NCBI GenBank assembly: GCA_035626395.1
Contig: DASPNR010000011.1
Location: forward strand, 1 to 64,000
From: Candidatus Limnocylindrales bacterium
GTDB lineage: Bacteria; Desulfobacterota; Binatia; UBA1149; CAITLU01
Reading direction: 5' to 3'
DNA length: 64,000 nt
The position numbers and the translations under genes were made by a program. Shown in pieces: positions 26,741 through 34,561 of this stretch. Below the pieces are notes generated by a model that did not search any database, was not told where the DNA came from, and worked only from the letters and a program-made list of their open reading frames with translations. The number at the start of each line of letters is the position of its first letter. The first letter of the stretch is position 1.

Positions 26741-28426
26741 TCACGCCGTGCGCAAACGCAGCGCCCGCGCCAGCAGGATCGCCGTGAAAGGCAGCAGCAG
26801 GCCGACCGCCGTGGTCGTGATGAGAAGATCGCCGAGCTGCGAGTAGTCCGCCGGCGTCACGACCGCTCCGGTGGCCGGGTCCTTCACTTCGCGGGTGACG
26901 ACGAAGATCTGATTGACGTACTTGGTGCCGAGCTGGGCCAGCGACAGCGCAAGGTTGGTGAAGGAGGCCATCACCGCGAAGTAGGTGGCCTTGAGATTGG
27001 CCGGCGCCGAACGGGCGATCCAGGCCAGCATCGGAATCATCGCGATCTGCCCGAGCGGAGACTCGAGCGCGGTATCGATGAGCGCGATGAAGCGCGCTCC
27101 GATCAGCCCCCCCGTCATCTCGGAGGTCCACTCGTGCAGGCCGTAGTACATGCCGACGTACGGCAGGGTAAGGACGGTGCCGCAGATGGTCAGGAAGCCG
27201 ACCACGTAGGTGATGGAACGCTCGGCCATGAAACGCCGGAAGATGAACATGCCCGCGAGTGTCAGCACGTTGCCGATCAGGCTGAGGACGCTGAAGAACT
27301 GCGGGTCGAAGCCGAGCGTGTCGATCATCCACCAGCTCACGCCGGGGCCCGTGGTCGGCAGCGCGCGAAAGACGAAGATGACGATGGCGGTGCCGACCAG
27401 CGTCTGGCGCGCCACGTCGTCGAGCTCGCGCGTCAGACGGGCGACGAGGAATGCGACGATCGCGAAGGAGCCGGCGAAGATGATCTCCTGGCTGTAGGCG
27501 ATCTCGCTCAGGCCCATCGAGACGGTAAAGATCACGAACAGCAGCCCGCCGCCGAGAATCCACCAGTTCGGCGGCGGCGGCACGTGCGGCTCGCGCAGCA
27601 GCTCGCGCGCCCTGGCCGGGTCGATGCCGGAGGCGATGAGGCGGCGGCGGTCGCGCACCTTGAGCGCCGCCGCAACGGCCACGCCGAGCACGGAGATGAG
27701 CGGGATCGCCAGCGCCATCAGGTAGACGCGGCGGTACACCGGCGTCATCTGCTCGGGCGGGAGCTGCTCGAGCCCGGTGAAGACGTACAGGTTCAGCAAC
27801 GCGACGATGACGCCGCCGCCGATGATGGCCACGCGCCCCAGCGTCTGCATCGTCGTGTGCATGAGCTTGCGGCGTTCCTCGGCGACCGGCCTGCCCTCCT
27901 CGTCGACGCGCGGCACGGCTTCGACCGTCATGGCGTCGGCGACGGCGTCCTGCAGGACGTAGCCGATCGGCGCGAGCAGAACGCTCAGCACGTACCAGGC
28001 TTCGGCCGGCATGACGGTGGTCATCGCGGCGCGATCGGTCAGCAGGCCGATCATGATGAGCAGGCTGGTCGTGATCAGCCCGGCGCCGAGATAGATGAGC
28101 CAGCTCTTCCAGCGCCAGACCAGATCCACGATGTGCCCGACCGGCATCTTCAGGGCCCACGGGATGCCGGCCCAGAACCCGAGGCCGGCAAGGAAGGCCG
28201 CCGACAATCCCAGATACTCCTTGACGAAGAAGGTGCCGACGATTCCGGTCAGGCTCGAAATACCCGCCGCCATGTACACCATGAGCGGCGGCAGGTAGGA
28301 CAGCCGCATCTCGCGCCCGAGCTCGAAGACGTTCTGGTCCATCCAGCGCCACGCGGCCGATCCGTGGCGGACGACGTCACCACCGGGTGGAGCTGGAGTC
28401 TGCTGAGTCGGGTCGATCTGTTCCAT
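26741..28426 (-). CDS. BT1/folate-biopterin-transporter-like MFS permease
   Basis: A 561-residue polytopic inner-membrane protein with about 12 helices. The first pair includes the Gly-Ile rich LMVYMAAGISSLTGI and WALKMPVGHIVDLVWRW, and the motif YVLQDAVADAMTVEAVPR in helix 4-5 is the DVxVDA-like mark of the BT1/FBT branch. The cytoplasmic loop (about 190-290) is charged. Substrates of bacterial members are mostly unknown; folates/pterins are known in protozoa. The start at 28426 (MEQIDPTQQ) follows CAGGTG; upstream in-frame codons encode an unlikely basic N-terminus. Divergent from the sulfotransferase at 28623. Confidence 0.82.
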   Translation of the reverse strand: MEQIDPTQQTPAPPGGDVVRHGSAAWRWMDQNVFELGREMRLSYLPPLMVYMAAGISSLTGIVGTFFVKEYLGLSAAFLAGLGFWAGIPWALKMPVGHIVDLVWRWKSWLIYLGAGLITTSLLIMIGLLTDRAAMTTVMPAEAWYVLSVLLAPIGYVLQDAVADAMTVEAVPRVDEEGRPVAEERRKLMHTTMQTLGRVAIIGGGVIVALLNLYVFTGLEQLPPEQMTPVYRRVYLMALAIPLISVLGVAVAAALKVRDRRRLIASGIDPARARELLREPHVPPPPNWWILGGGLLFVIFTVSMGLSEIAYSQEIIFAGSFAIVAFLVARLTRELDDVARQTLVGTAIVIFVFRALPTTGPGVSWWMIDTLGFDPQFFSVLSLIGNVLTLAGMFIFRRFMAERSITYVVGFLTICGTVLTLPYVGMYYGLHEWTSEMTGGLIGARFIALIDTALESPLGQIAMIPMLAWIARSAPANLKATYFAVMASFTNLALSLAQLGTKYVNQIFVVTREVKDPATGAVVTPADYSQLGDLLITTTAVGLLLPFTAILLARALRLRTA

Positions 28427-28622
28427 TCGGCACCTGAGGGCGGACCAGGATCGCGTGAGCGCAGCGCGGGCGCGGCGCAGCCGCCGTTTTTGGGACGGCT
28501 CGCCGGCAAAGACAAAGCGCGGCGGCTGCGCGCCGCAGGCCGGCGACACCGGCGGCGCGGTGCCGCCAGCGCTCGCGGAGCCGCCGTTGCGCCCGCACCA
28601 AGCGCGTTTCATTCTGCGCGCC

Positions 28623-29561
28623 ATGACGACGTCGGCACGGCCGCAGCGCGAGCACGAGTACCTGACACTGACCACGGACAGTACTCGGTGGGAGCGCTAC
28701 GCCCCGCGGGCAGGCGACATCGTCATCTCGACGCCGCCCAAGGCGGGCACCACCTGGACGCAGATGATCTGCGCCCTGCTCATCTTCCAGTCCCCGGACT
28801 TCGGCCGGCCGCTAAGCGTCATCTCCCAGTGGTTCGACTTCCGCGGCGGCGACATCGATGCCATCGCCGCCGAGTACGAGACGCAGAAGCATCGCCGGTT
28901 CATCAAGACGCACACGCCGCTGGACGGCCTCCCCTTCTACGACGAGGTCCGCTACCTCTACTGCGGCCGCGATCCGCGCGACATCTTCTTCTCCTTCGGC
29001 AACCACGCCGAAAACCTCAGCGACAGCATGCGCGAGCGCATCATGGCGGCCGCCGGAATGGACGTGCCGCTCGAGTTCCCCGAGGATCCGAACGAGTCGT
29101 TCCAGATGTGGCTGACGACCGGTGCCACGCCTTGGATGGAGGATGGCTTCCCGTTCGGCTCGGCCTTCTATCATACGCGCACGTTCTGGCGGTTCCGGCA
29201 CCTTCCCAACATCCTGCTGCTGCACTACGCCGATCTGAAGCGCGATCGGGAAGGCGAAATGCGCCGCATAGCGCGCTTCCTCGACATCGAGGTGCCCGAG
29301 GAAAAATGGCCGCAGCTGGTGCAGGCTGCGTCGTTCGAGAGCATGAAGGCCCGAGCCGCCGAGCTGGCCCCGCTGTCCGAAGAAAATGGCTGGAAGGACA
29401 ACGCCCGCTTCTTCCACAAGGGGCAGTCGGGACAGTGGCAGGGCATGCTCAACGAGGAAAGCCTGAAGCTGTACGAGCGCCTGCTGGCCGAGCGCATCCC
29501 GCCCGACATGGCCGAGTGGCTGCACTTAGGCCGGCTCGGAAGCGCAGCCGCCGTGGACTGA
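28623..29561 (+). CDS. Sulfotransferase family protein (short type)
   Basis: A 312-residue cytosolic-type sulfotransferase (Sulfotransfer_1). STPPKAGTTWTQ at residues 36-47 is the PAPS 5'-phosphosulfate loop; YCGRDPRDIFFSF holds the 3'-phosphate Arg; the C-terminal FFHKGQSGQW is the family RxGxxGxW-type loop. It is not similar to the 7435..8730 enzyme, so the cell has two kinds of sulfonation. Start ATG 28623 chosen by homology to the family start; the frame opens further upstream. Acceptor unknown. Confidence 0.9.
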   Translation: MTTSARPQREHEYLTLTTDSTRWERYAPRAGDIVISTPPKAGTTWTQMICALLIFQSPDFGRPLSVISQWFDFRGGDIDAIAAEYETQKHRRFIKTHTPLDGLPFYDEVRYLYCGRDPRDIFFSFGNHAENLSDSMRERIMAAAGMDVPLEFPEDPNESFQMWLTTGATPWMEDGFPFGSAFYHTRTFWRFRHLPNILLLHYADLKRDREGEMRRIARFLDIEVPEEKWPQLVQAASFESMKARAAELAPLSEENGWKDNARFFHKGQSGQWQGMLNEESLKLYERLLAERIPPDMAEWLHLGRLGSAAAVD

Positions 29562-29578
29562 GCGCCTTACGCGCTCGC

Positions 29579-30157
29579 TCAGCTCGTCAGGTCTTGGCGC
29601 AGCGCGGCCAGCTGCGTATCCGTCAGCCGCGTCCGCGCCTGCAGCCGCGGGTGGTCGACGACGACCTCGACCCCTGCGCCTCCGCAGATCGCCCGCCCGC
29701 CGGCATCGCCGATGCGGAACTTGACGTAGTGCACGGAGCTGACCTTGCGGTCGTCGATCTGGCGCATGTCGAAGACCGCCGGGAAGCTGCCTTCGCCTTC
29801 GATCTCCATGCTCACGTGCTTCTCGATCCCGACGAGCTCGGCAAGGCGGCGCGCGCGCACTTCCGGCTCCGGATACTCGAGCAGCAGCGTCGCCGACAGC
29901 TCCCCGTCGCCGGGCACGAGCTCGTTGTACGTCTCGACCTCATGCTTGAGCGCCCTCGGGTCGGTGATCTGCTCGACGCGCGCCATCTCCTGCACCTGGT
30001 AGAGCATCGTGTCGTGGTTCTCGAACAGCAGCGTGATCTCGTCGCCGAGCTGCACCCGACGCGCGGCCTTGATCGGCAGGATGCGCTGGCGCACCTGGTC
30101 GCGAACGCGCTCGTAATCCGCGTTGGGTTTCACTTCCGAAGGCTGGATGGGTCGCAT
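29579..30157 (-). CDS. DUF3501 family protein
   Basis: A 192-residue cytoplasmic protein. The opening IQPSEVKPNADYERVRDQVRQRI, the centre FENHDTMLYQVQEMARVE and ELSATLLLEY identify DUF3501. In many proteobacteria this gene follows rubrerythrin and a GlpC-like Fe-S protein, exactly as here; the trio is thought to act in peroxide or redox stress, with DUF3501 function unknown. It is the last gene of the fur / rbr / Fe-S operon (73-base gap). Starts at ATG 30157 with AGGTGATTC upstream. Confidence 0.92.
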   Translation of the reverse strand: MRPIQPSEVKPNADYERVRDQVRQRILPIKAARRVQLGDEITLLFENHDTMLYQVQEMARVEQITDPRALKHEVETYNELVPGDGELSATLLLEYPEPEVRARRLAELVGIEKHVSMEIEGEGSFPAVFDMRQIDDRKVSSVHYVKFRIGDAGGRAICGGAGVEVVVDHPRLQARTRLTDTQLAALRQDLTS

Positions 30158-30231
30158 GAATCACCTTCCTCTGGAACGCGGCGGCGCACCACATGCAGCC
30201 GCGCGTCGCGCTGGAGGCGGCAGGCCCGCCA

Positions 30232-31575
30232 CTATGTCGCTTCATCCTCCCTGGGCGGCACGGGAGTGGGAAAGCCGTTCTCGCGGTAGGAGAGCGCCAG
30301 AACCTGCACGGGATGCATCGGACGCGTGCCCGTCGCCTGCTCGAACTGGATGGCCGCCAGCGGGCAGTCGGTGGCCATCACGCCGCCCTCCTGCATCGCC
30401 TCGAACGTCGCTTTTCCCACCTGCATCGAGAGAGCGAAGTTCTCCGTCTTCATCGCCCACGTGCCGTCGTGGCCGCAGCAGCCGTCGACCACGCGCACCG
30501 TGGCGCCGGGCACGGCCTTCATGGCATCGCGCGAGCGGAAGCCGATGTTCTGCGCCTTCAGATGACACGGCACGTGGTAGGCCACCGCGCCGGGCGTGCT
30601 GCGAAAGCTGGTGTCGAGATGACCGTTGCGGCGCAGCTGGTGAATGTATTCCATCAGATCGTGCGTTGCCGTGGCCACCTTGCGCGCGGCCGCTTCCATG
30701 TCGGCACCCACCAGCTCCGGATACTCCTTGCGCAGCGTGTAGGAACAGGTCGGATTGATCGCCAGGATCGAGCAGCCGCGGTCGGCGTACGGCGCGAGCA
30801 CGGCCACGTTGCGCCGCGCCTGCTCGCGCGCGAAATCGACGTCGCCGCCGTCCAGCGCGGGCATGCCGCAGCAGGTCTGCTCGGGCACCAGCACGCGCAC
30901 GCCGCTGCGTTCGAGCACCTCCACCGCATCGCGGCCGAGATCGGGATTGTTGTACTCGACGAAGCAGGTGTGGAAGAGCACGACCTCGTCCACCTGCCTA
31001 GCCGTTGCCGGCCTGGCGCCGCGCCGGCTCCACCACCGCCCGAACGTCTGGGACGCGAAATCCGGCAGAAGCTTGTCGCGATGGATGCCGGCCATCTTCT
31101 CGAGCACGAGGCGGTGGAAGCGCGTGGCATTGGCCCAGTTGGCGAGCCGCGCGACCCGGGTGGCAAGGCGCCCGAGGCGCATCGGATCACCCAGCATCCT
31201 CTCGCGCGGCCGCACGCCGCGCCGGCGCGTACGCTGCGCGGTGTAGCGCATCAGCAGGCGCGGGAAGTCCAGCTGGAACTCGTGCCCGTCATCGGCGGTG
31301 TACGGGCATTTCACGTAGCAGAGCTTGCACTGGTAGCAGAGGTCGACGACGCGCTCGACGTCGGCCGCACCGAGCGCGCGGACGTCGCCGTCGTTGGCGT
31401 CGATGGCGTCGAACAGCGCAGGGAAGGACGGGCACAGGTTGAAGCAGAGGCGGCAGCCGTGACAGATGTCGAAGACACGCTCGATCTCGTCGTGCAGGCC
31501 CTTCTCGTCCCAATACTTCTCGTCGGAGGGATTGTAGGACAGCCCCGGAGTCGGATGTGTCTTGATGGGGTCCAA
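30232..31575 (-). CDS. GlpC/HdrB-like Fe-S oxidoreductase
   Basis: A 447-residue protein with two 4Fe-4S clusters near the N-terminus (CHGCRLCFNLCP and CYQCKLCYVKCP) and two CCG domains (CCGMPAL; then HVPCHLKAQ and CCGHDG). It belongs to the heterodisulfide-reductase/GlpC fold and probably passes electrons to a thiol-disulfide or quinone partner, here most likely linked to rubrerythrin. The start is inferred: TTG at 31575 with GAGAGG just upstream matches the family start better than an in-frame ATG 123 bases earlier. Second-to-last gene of the operon. Confidence 0.9.
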   Translation of the reverse strand: MDPIKTHPTPGLSYNPSDEKYWDEKGLHDEIERVFDICHGCRLCFNLCPSFPALFDAIDANDGDVRALGAADVERVVDLCYQCKLCYVKCPYTADDGHEFQLDFPRLLMRYTAQRTRRRGVRPRERMLGDPMRLGRLATRVARLANWANATRFHRLVLEKMAGIHRDKLLPDFASQTFGRWWSRRGARPATARQVDEVVLFHTCFVEYNNPDLGRDAVEVLERSGVRVLVPEQTCCGMPALDGGDVDFAREQARRNVAVLAPYADRGCSILAINPTCSYTLRKEYPELVGADMEAAARKVATATHDLMEYIHQLRRNGHLDTSFRSTPGAVAYHVPCHLKAQNIGFRSRDAMKAVPGATVRVVDGCCGHDGTWAMKTENFALSMQVGKATFEAMQEGGVMATDCPLAAIQFEQATGTRPMHPVQVLALSYRENGFPTPVPPREDEAT

Positions 31576-31762
31576 TGGCGCCTCTCGGTGCGGATGCCGA
31601 GCGCGGGCGAAGGCGACGTGCCGTGCGTGGAGCAGGAGCTGCCGTGCGCGAAGGCGCCGCGTCCTGCTCCACCGGCACGAAGCGAGCGGCTCGACCATCG
31701 CCGTGGCGATGAGCGAGCCGCCGCAATGCAGATCACCCGCTATCGGCGTCCGCTCGAAGTGA

Positions 31763-32182
31763 TCAGGCGATGGTCTTGAGTCCCTGCTCGAAACGACCGG
31801 CGTGCGACTTCTCGGCCTTGGCCAGCGTCTCGAACCAGTCGGCGATCTCGTCGAAGCCTTCCTCGCGAGCAGTGCGAGCCATGCCCGGGTACATGTCGGT
31901 GTACTCGTGCGTCTCGCCGGCGATCGCGCACTTCAGGTTGGCCTCGGTGTCGCCGAGCGGAAGGCCGGTGGCCGGGTCGCCGCACTTCTTCAGATAGTCG
32001 AGATGGCCATGGGCGTGGCCCGTCTCACCTTCGGCGGTGTCGCGGAACAGACCGGCGATATCCGGATATCCTTCGACGTCGGCCTGCTTGGCGAAATACA
32101 GGTAGCGGCGATTCGCCTGCGACTCGCCGGCAAATGCCGCCTGCAGGTTCGCCTGGGTCTTGCTTCCTTTGAGTTGTGCCAT
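31763..32182 (-). CDS. Rubrerythrin (without rubredoxin domain)
   Basis: A 139-residue di-iron peroxidase of the sulerythrin/erythrin type. [19 protein letters not shown] supplies the first E and R/Y pair, [10 protein letters not shown] the Exx[12 protein letters not shown] and EKSHAGRF the second half. The C-terminal rubredoxin (CxxC pairs) is absent, so electrons must come from another protein, perhaps the Fe-S oxidoreductase next in the operon. Reduces hydrogen peroxide in the cytoplasm. Preceded by AGGTGGAGGAAC. Confidence 0.94.
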   Translation of the reverse strand: MAQLKGSKTQANLQAAFAGESQANRRYLYFAKQADVEGYPDIAGLFRDTAEGETGHAHGHLDYLKKCGDPATGLPLGDTEANLKCAIAGETHEYTDMYPGMARTAREEGFDEIADWFETLAKAEKSHAGRFEQGLKTIA

Positions 32183-32224
32183 GAGTGTTCCTCCACCTTG
32201 AAACCGCGAGGGCGCGGCCGTTGT

Positions 32225-32743
32225 TCATTGCTCGGTTGACGGGACATCGGCCGCAGGGCTGCGGCCGCTTTCGCTGCGCGCCGCCGAGGGCCGGCAGGCG
32301 CTGCAAAGACCGAAGACGTTGACCTTGGCGCCGTGGACCTCGAAGCCGTCGATGACCGCCGCGCTCGTCAGCACTCCGGCGCCGTCGAGACGATCGTCGT
32401 AATAATCGGCCACGCTGCCGCACGACTTGCAGATCAGGTGATGATGCTGGTCCTGGTTGGCGTCGTAGCGCGCCAGGCTGCTGCCGGTGGCGACCTCGTC
32501 GATGATGCCGGCTTCGGCGAAGAGCTTGAGGTTCCGGTAGACGGTGGCCAGCGAGACCTTGGGCAGATGCGGCTTTACCCGCAGATAGACCGCCTCGGCC
32601 GTGGGGTGATCGAGGCTCTCGGCCAGGCAACGATAGATCACGCGGCGCTGCGGCGTGTCGGCAAGGCCCGCGGCGCGGCAGCGCTGGGCGAAACCGTCCG
32701 CGGCGGCGGCCGGCAACATCCTGCGGGACTTGGAAGTCGTCAT
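32225..32743 (-). CDS. Fur-family regulator (PerR-like)
   Basis: A 172-residue metal-responsive repressor. The winged helix (TPQRRVIYRCLAE...TVYRNLKLFAEAG) is followed by the metal domain: DQHHHLICKSCG and CSAC. The CxxC pairs suggest a structural zinc as in PerR/Zur-type Fur proteins. Leads an operon with rubrerythrin, which fits a peroxide sensor. A palindromic AT-rich site lies just upstream of its own ATG (32743), suggesting autoregulation. A longer frame to 32839 would cross this operator and is rejected. Confidence 0.92.
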   Translation of the reverse strand: MTTSKSRRMLPAAAADGFAQRCRAAGLADTPQRRVIYRCLAESLDHPTAEAVYLRVKPHLPKVSLATVYRNLKLFAEAGIIDEVATGSSLARYDANQDQHHHLICKSCGSVADYYDDRLDGAGVLTSAAVIDGFEVHGAKVNVFGLCSACRPSAARSESGRSPAADVPSTEQ

Positions 32744-32749
32744 CGGCTG

Positions 32750-32781
32750 CGAATAATTATCATTCGCGTGTGGAGGGTCAA
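32750..32781 (-). promoter_or_regulatory. Fur/PerR-box over the promoter of the rubrerythrin operon
   Basis: CGAATAATTATCATTCG at 32750-32766 is a near-palindrome of Fur-box type. Reading minus, TTGACC (32781-32776) is spaced 17 bases from AATTAT (32758-32753), so the box covers the -10. The start of transcription would fall within a few bases of the fur ATG, hinting at a leaderless or very short leader mRNA. Confidence 0.6.
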
Positions 32782-32965
32782 GGCGCGGGCGACGGCCTGG
32801 CGGGCGCGCGTCGCGTTCACTGCCGCGCTTGGCGTGCACGACGCGCCGACGAGCCGGCCGCCGGCCCCTCGATCCGCGCCAACCTGCTCATCCGTTGTTG
32901 GAAACGGTGGCTGCCCTCATTAATGCGCACCTACCGGGTCGAAACGTTTCCGCAGGAGTAGTGCC

Positions 32966-33472
32966 ATGACCACAGCCGCGACCATTACGCAGTTCGCCAA
33001 GATGCTGAAGAACCTGGACCGCTGGATCGAGACGGCGGTCGAGCACGCCAGGAAGAAGGGCTTCGATCCGGAGGTGTACACGCAATCGCGGCTGGCGCCC
33101 GATCAGTACGAGCTGATCCGCCAGGTCCAGTCCGCATGCGACGCCGCCAAGTACGCCGCGGCGTACTTGTCCGGCAGCGAGGCGCCGTCGCACCCCGATA
33201 CGGAAAAAACGATCGAGGAGCTGCGGGCGCGCATCGGCAAGTGCGTGGCCTTCGTCGAGAGCACCGATGCGGCAAGGTACGCCAATGCCGCCGACGCCCG
33301 CGTGTCGCCGGCGTGGCTGCAGGGAAAGTGGATCAAGGGAGACGAGTACCTGACCCAGGTCGGAGTGCCGAACTTCTACTTCCACGTCTGCCACGCCTAC
33401 GCGATCCTCCGCCACAACGGGGTCGAGCTCGGCAAGATGGATTACGTAGGGGGTATCCCCGTCAACGACTGA
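32966..33472 (+). CDS. DUF1993 family protein
   Basis: A 168-residue, DinB/YfiT-like four-helix protein of unknown function. The features are KMLKNLDRWIETAVEHA, the downstream ESTDAARYANA and the end FYFHVCHAYAILRHNGVELGK. It is divergent from the Fur operon over a 222-base gap. Strong AGGAG before the ATG. Confidence 0.88.
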   Translation: MTTAATITQFAKMLKNLDRWIETAVEHARKKGFDPEVYTQSRLAPDQYELIRQVQSACDAAKYAAAYLSGSEAPSHPDTEKTIEELRARIGKCVAFVESTDAARYANAADARVSPAWLQGKWIKGDEYLTQVGVPNFYFHVCHAYAILRHNGVELGKMDYVGGIPVND

Positions 33473-33491
33473 GCGCAGCGTCCGTCGCGCG

Positions 33492-34088
33492 TCACATCTC
33501 CCGCCGCCCTTCGAGCGCACGCCCGACAGTGACCTGATCGCTGTACTCGAGCGTGCCGCCCACGGGAATGCCGTGCGCGATGCGGCTGACGCGGATGCCG
33601 AGCGGCTTGATGAGGCGCGCCAGATACACGGCGGTGGCCTCGCCTTCGATGGTGGGATTGGTCGCCAGCACGACCTCCTGCACGCTCTCGCCGCCCAGGC
33701 GCTCGATCAGCTCGCGGATGCGAAGCTGCTCGGGGCCGCGCCCGTCGAGCGGCGAGATCGATCCGTGCAGGACGTGATAGGTGCCGGCGAAGCCGTGGCT
33801 GCGCTCGATGGAGACCAGGTCGGCCGGCTCCTCGACCACGCAGAGGACGGAACGGTCACGGCGCAGGTCGTCGCAGATCGTGCACGGATCCTTCTCGGTC
33901 AGCGCGAAGCAGCGGCTGCAAAACCGTGTCTGCGTCTTGACCGTCTCGATGGCGCGCGCCAGCTCGCTGGCGAAGCCCTGGTCTCCGCGCAGGATGAAGA
34001 AGGCCAGACGCGCGGCGCTCTTCTCGCCGATGCCCGGCAGCCTGGTGAAGAGCTGAATGAGCGCCTGCAGCGCCGGCGTATAGGCCAC
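33492..34088 (-). CDS. recR: Recombination mediator RecR
   Basis: A 198-residue protein of the RecFOR gap-repair pathway that binds DNA as a ring and helps load RecA. N-terminal helix-hairpin-helix (FTRLPGIGEKSA), zinc finger Cys57, Cys60, Cys69, Cys72, then a Toprim domain (SVLCVVEEPADL, ATNPTIEGEATA) and a C-terminal Walker-like strand. Normal length. Third gene of dnaX-ybaB-recR, 33 bases after ybaB. Confidence 0.97.
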   Translation of the reverse strand: MAYTPALQALIQLFTRLPGIGEKSAARLAFFILRGDQGFASELARAIETVKTQTRFCSRCFALTEKDPCTICDDLRRDRSVLCVVEEPADLVSIERSHGFAGTYHVLHGSISPLDGRGPEQLRIRELIERLGGESVQEVVLATNPTIEGEATAVYLARLIKPLGIRVSRIAHGIPVGGTLEYSDQVTVGRALEGRREM

Positions 34089-34121
34089 GTCTTCTCCGTC
34101 CGACGACCGGGAGCCGGCGCC

Positions 34122-34535
34122 TCAGCGACCGAGCCAGCGGCGGAAGCGGCCGCCGCCCGTGCTCTCGCCCGCCGCCTCGTCCTTGTCGTCTTCGTCGGCG
34201 CCGAGCCCCAGCTCCTCGCCGCCGCCGGGCAATCCCATGTCGCCGGCGATCTTCTGCATCTCGGCTGCCATCAGGTTCTGCGCCTTGGCGATGGCGCCGT
34301 TGACGGCCTTGACGAGCTGATCCTGGAGTTGGCGCTTGTCCGGGTTCTCGAGCAGCGACTGGTCGATCAGCACCCGCTTGATCTCGAGCTTGCCGCTGCA
34401 CACCACTTCGATCTTGCCGTCGGCGGCGGTAGCCGAGACGTCCCGCTTCTCGACCTTCTTTTGAATCTGCTTCATCTGCTTCTGCAGGCCGCGGGCCTGC
34501 TTCAGCATCTGCATCATGGATGGCTCTTCCGCCAC
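34122..34535 (-). CDS. ybaB: YbaB/EbfC nucleoid-associated protein
   Basis: A 137-residue dimeric DNA-binding protein. MMQMLKQARGLQKQMKQIQ is the coiled helix, ATAADGKIEVVCSGKLEIK the central strands; the C-terminal tail is acidic then Gly-rich. The GTG start at 34535 has AAAGGAG at a good distance; ATGs six and seven codons later are alternatives. It lies 26 bases after dnaX, as is conserved in bacteria. Confidence 0.95.
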   Translation of the reverse strand: MAEEPSMMQMLKQARGLQKQMKQIQKKVEKRDVSATAADGKIEVVCSGKLEIKRVLIDQSLLENPDKRQLQDQLVKAVNGAIAKAQNLMAAEMQKIAGDMGLPGGGEELGLGADEDDKDEAAGESTGGGRFRRWLGR

Positions 34536-34561
34536 GTTCGTACTCCTTTGCCGGCGCCGGA

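Noticed and set aside
30232..31698. ATG at 31698 as start of the Fe-S oxidoreductase
   Set aside because: The extra 41 residues are Arg/His rich and unlike the family; TTG at 31575 has a ribosome site at proper spacing.
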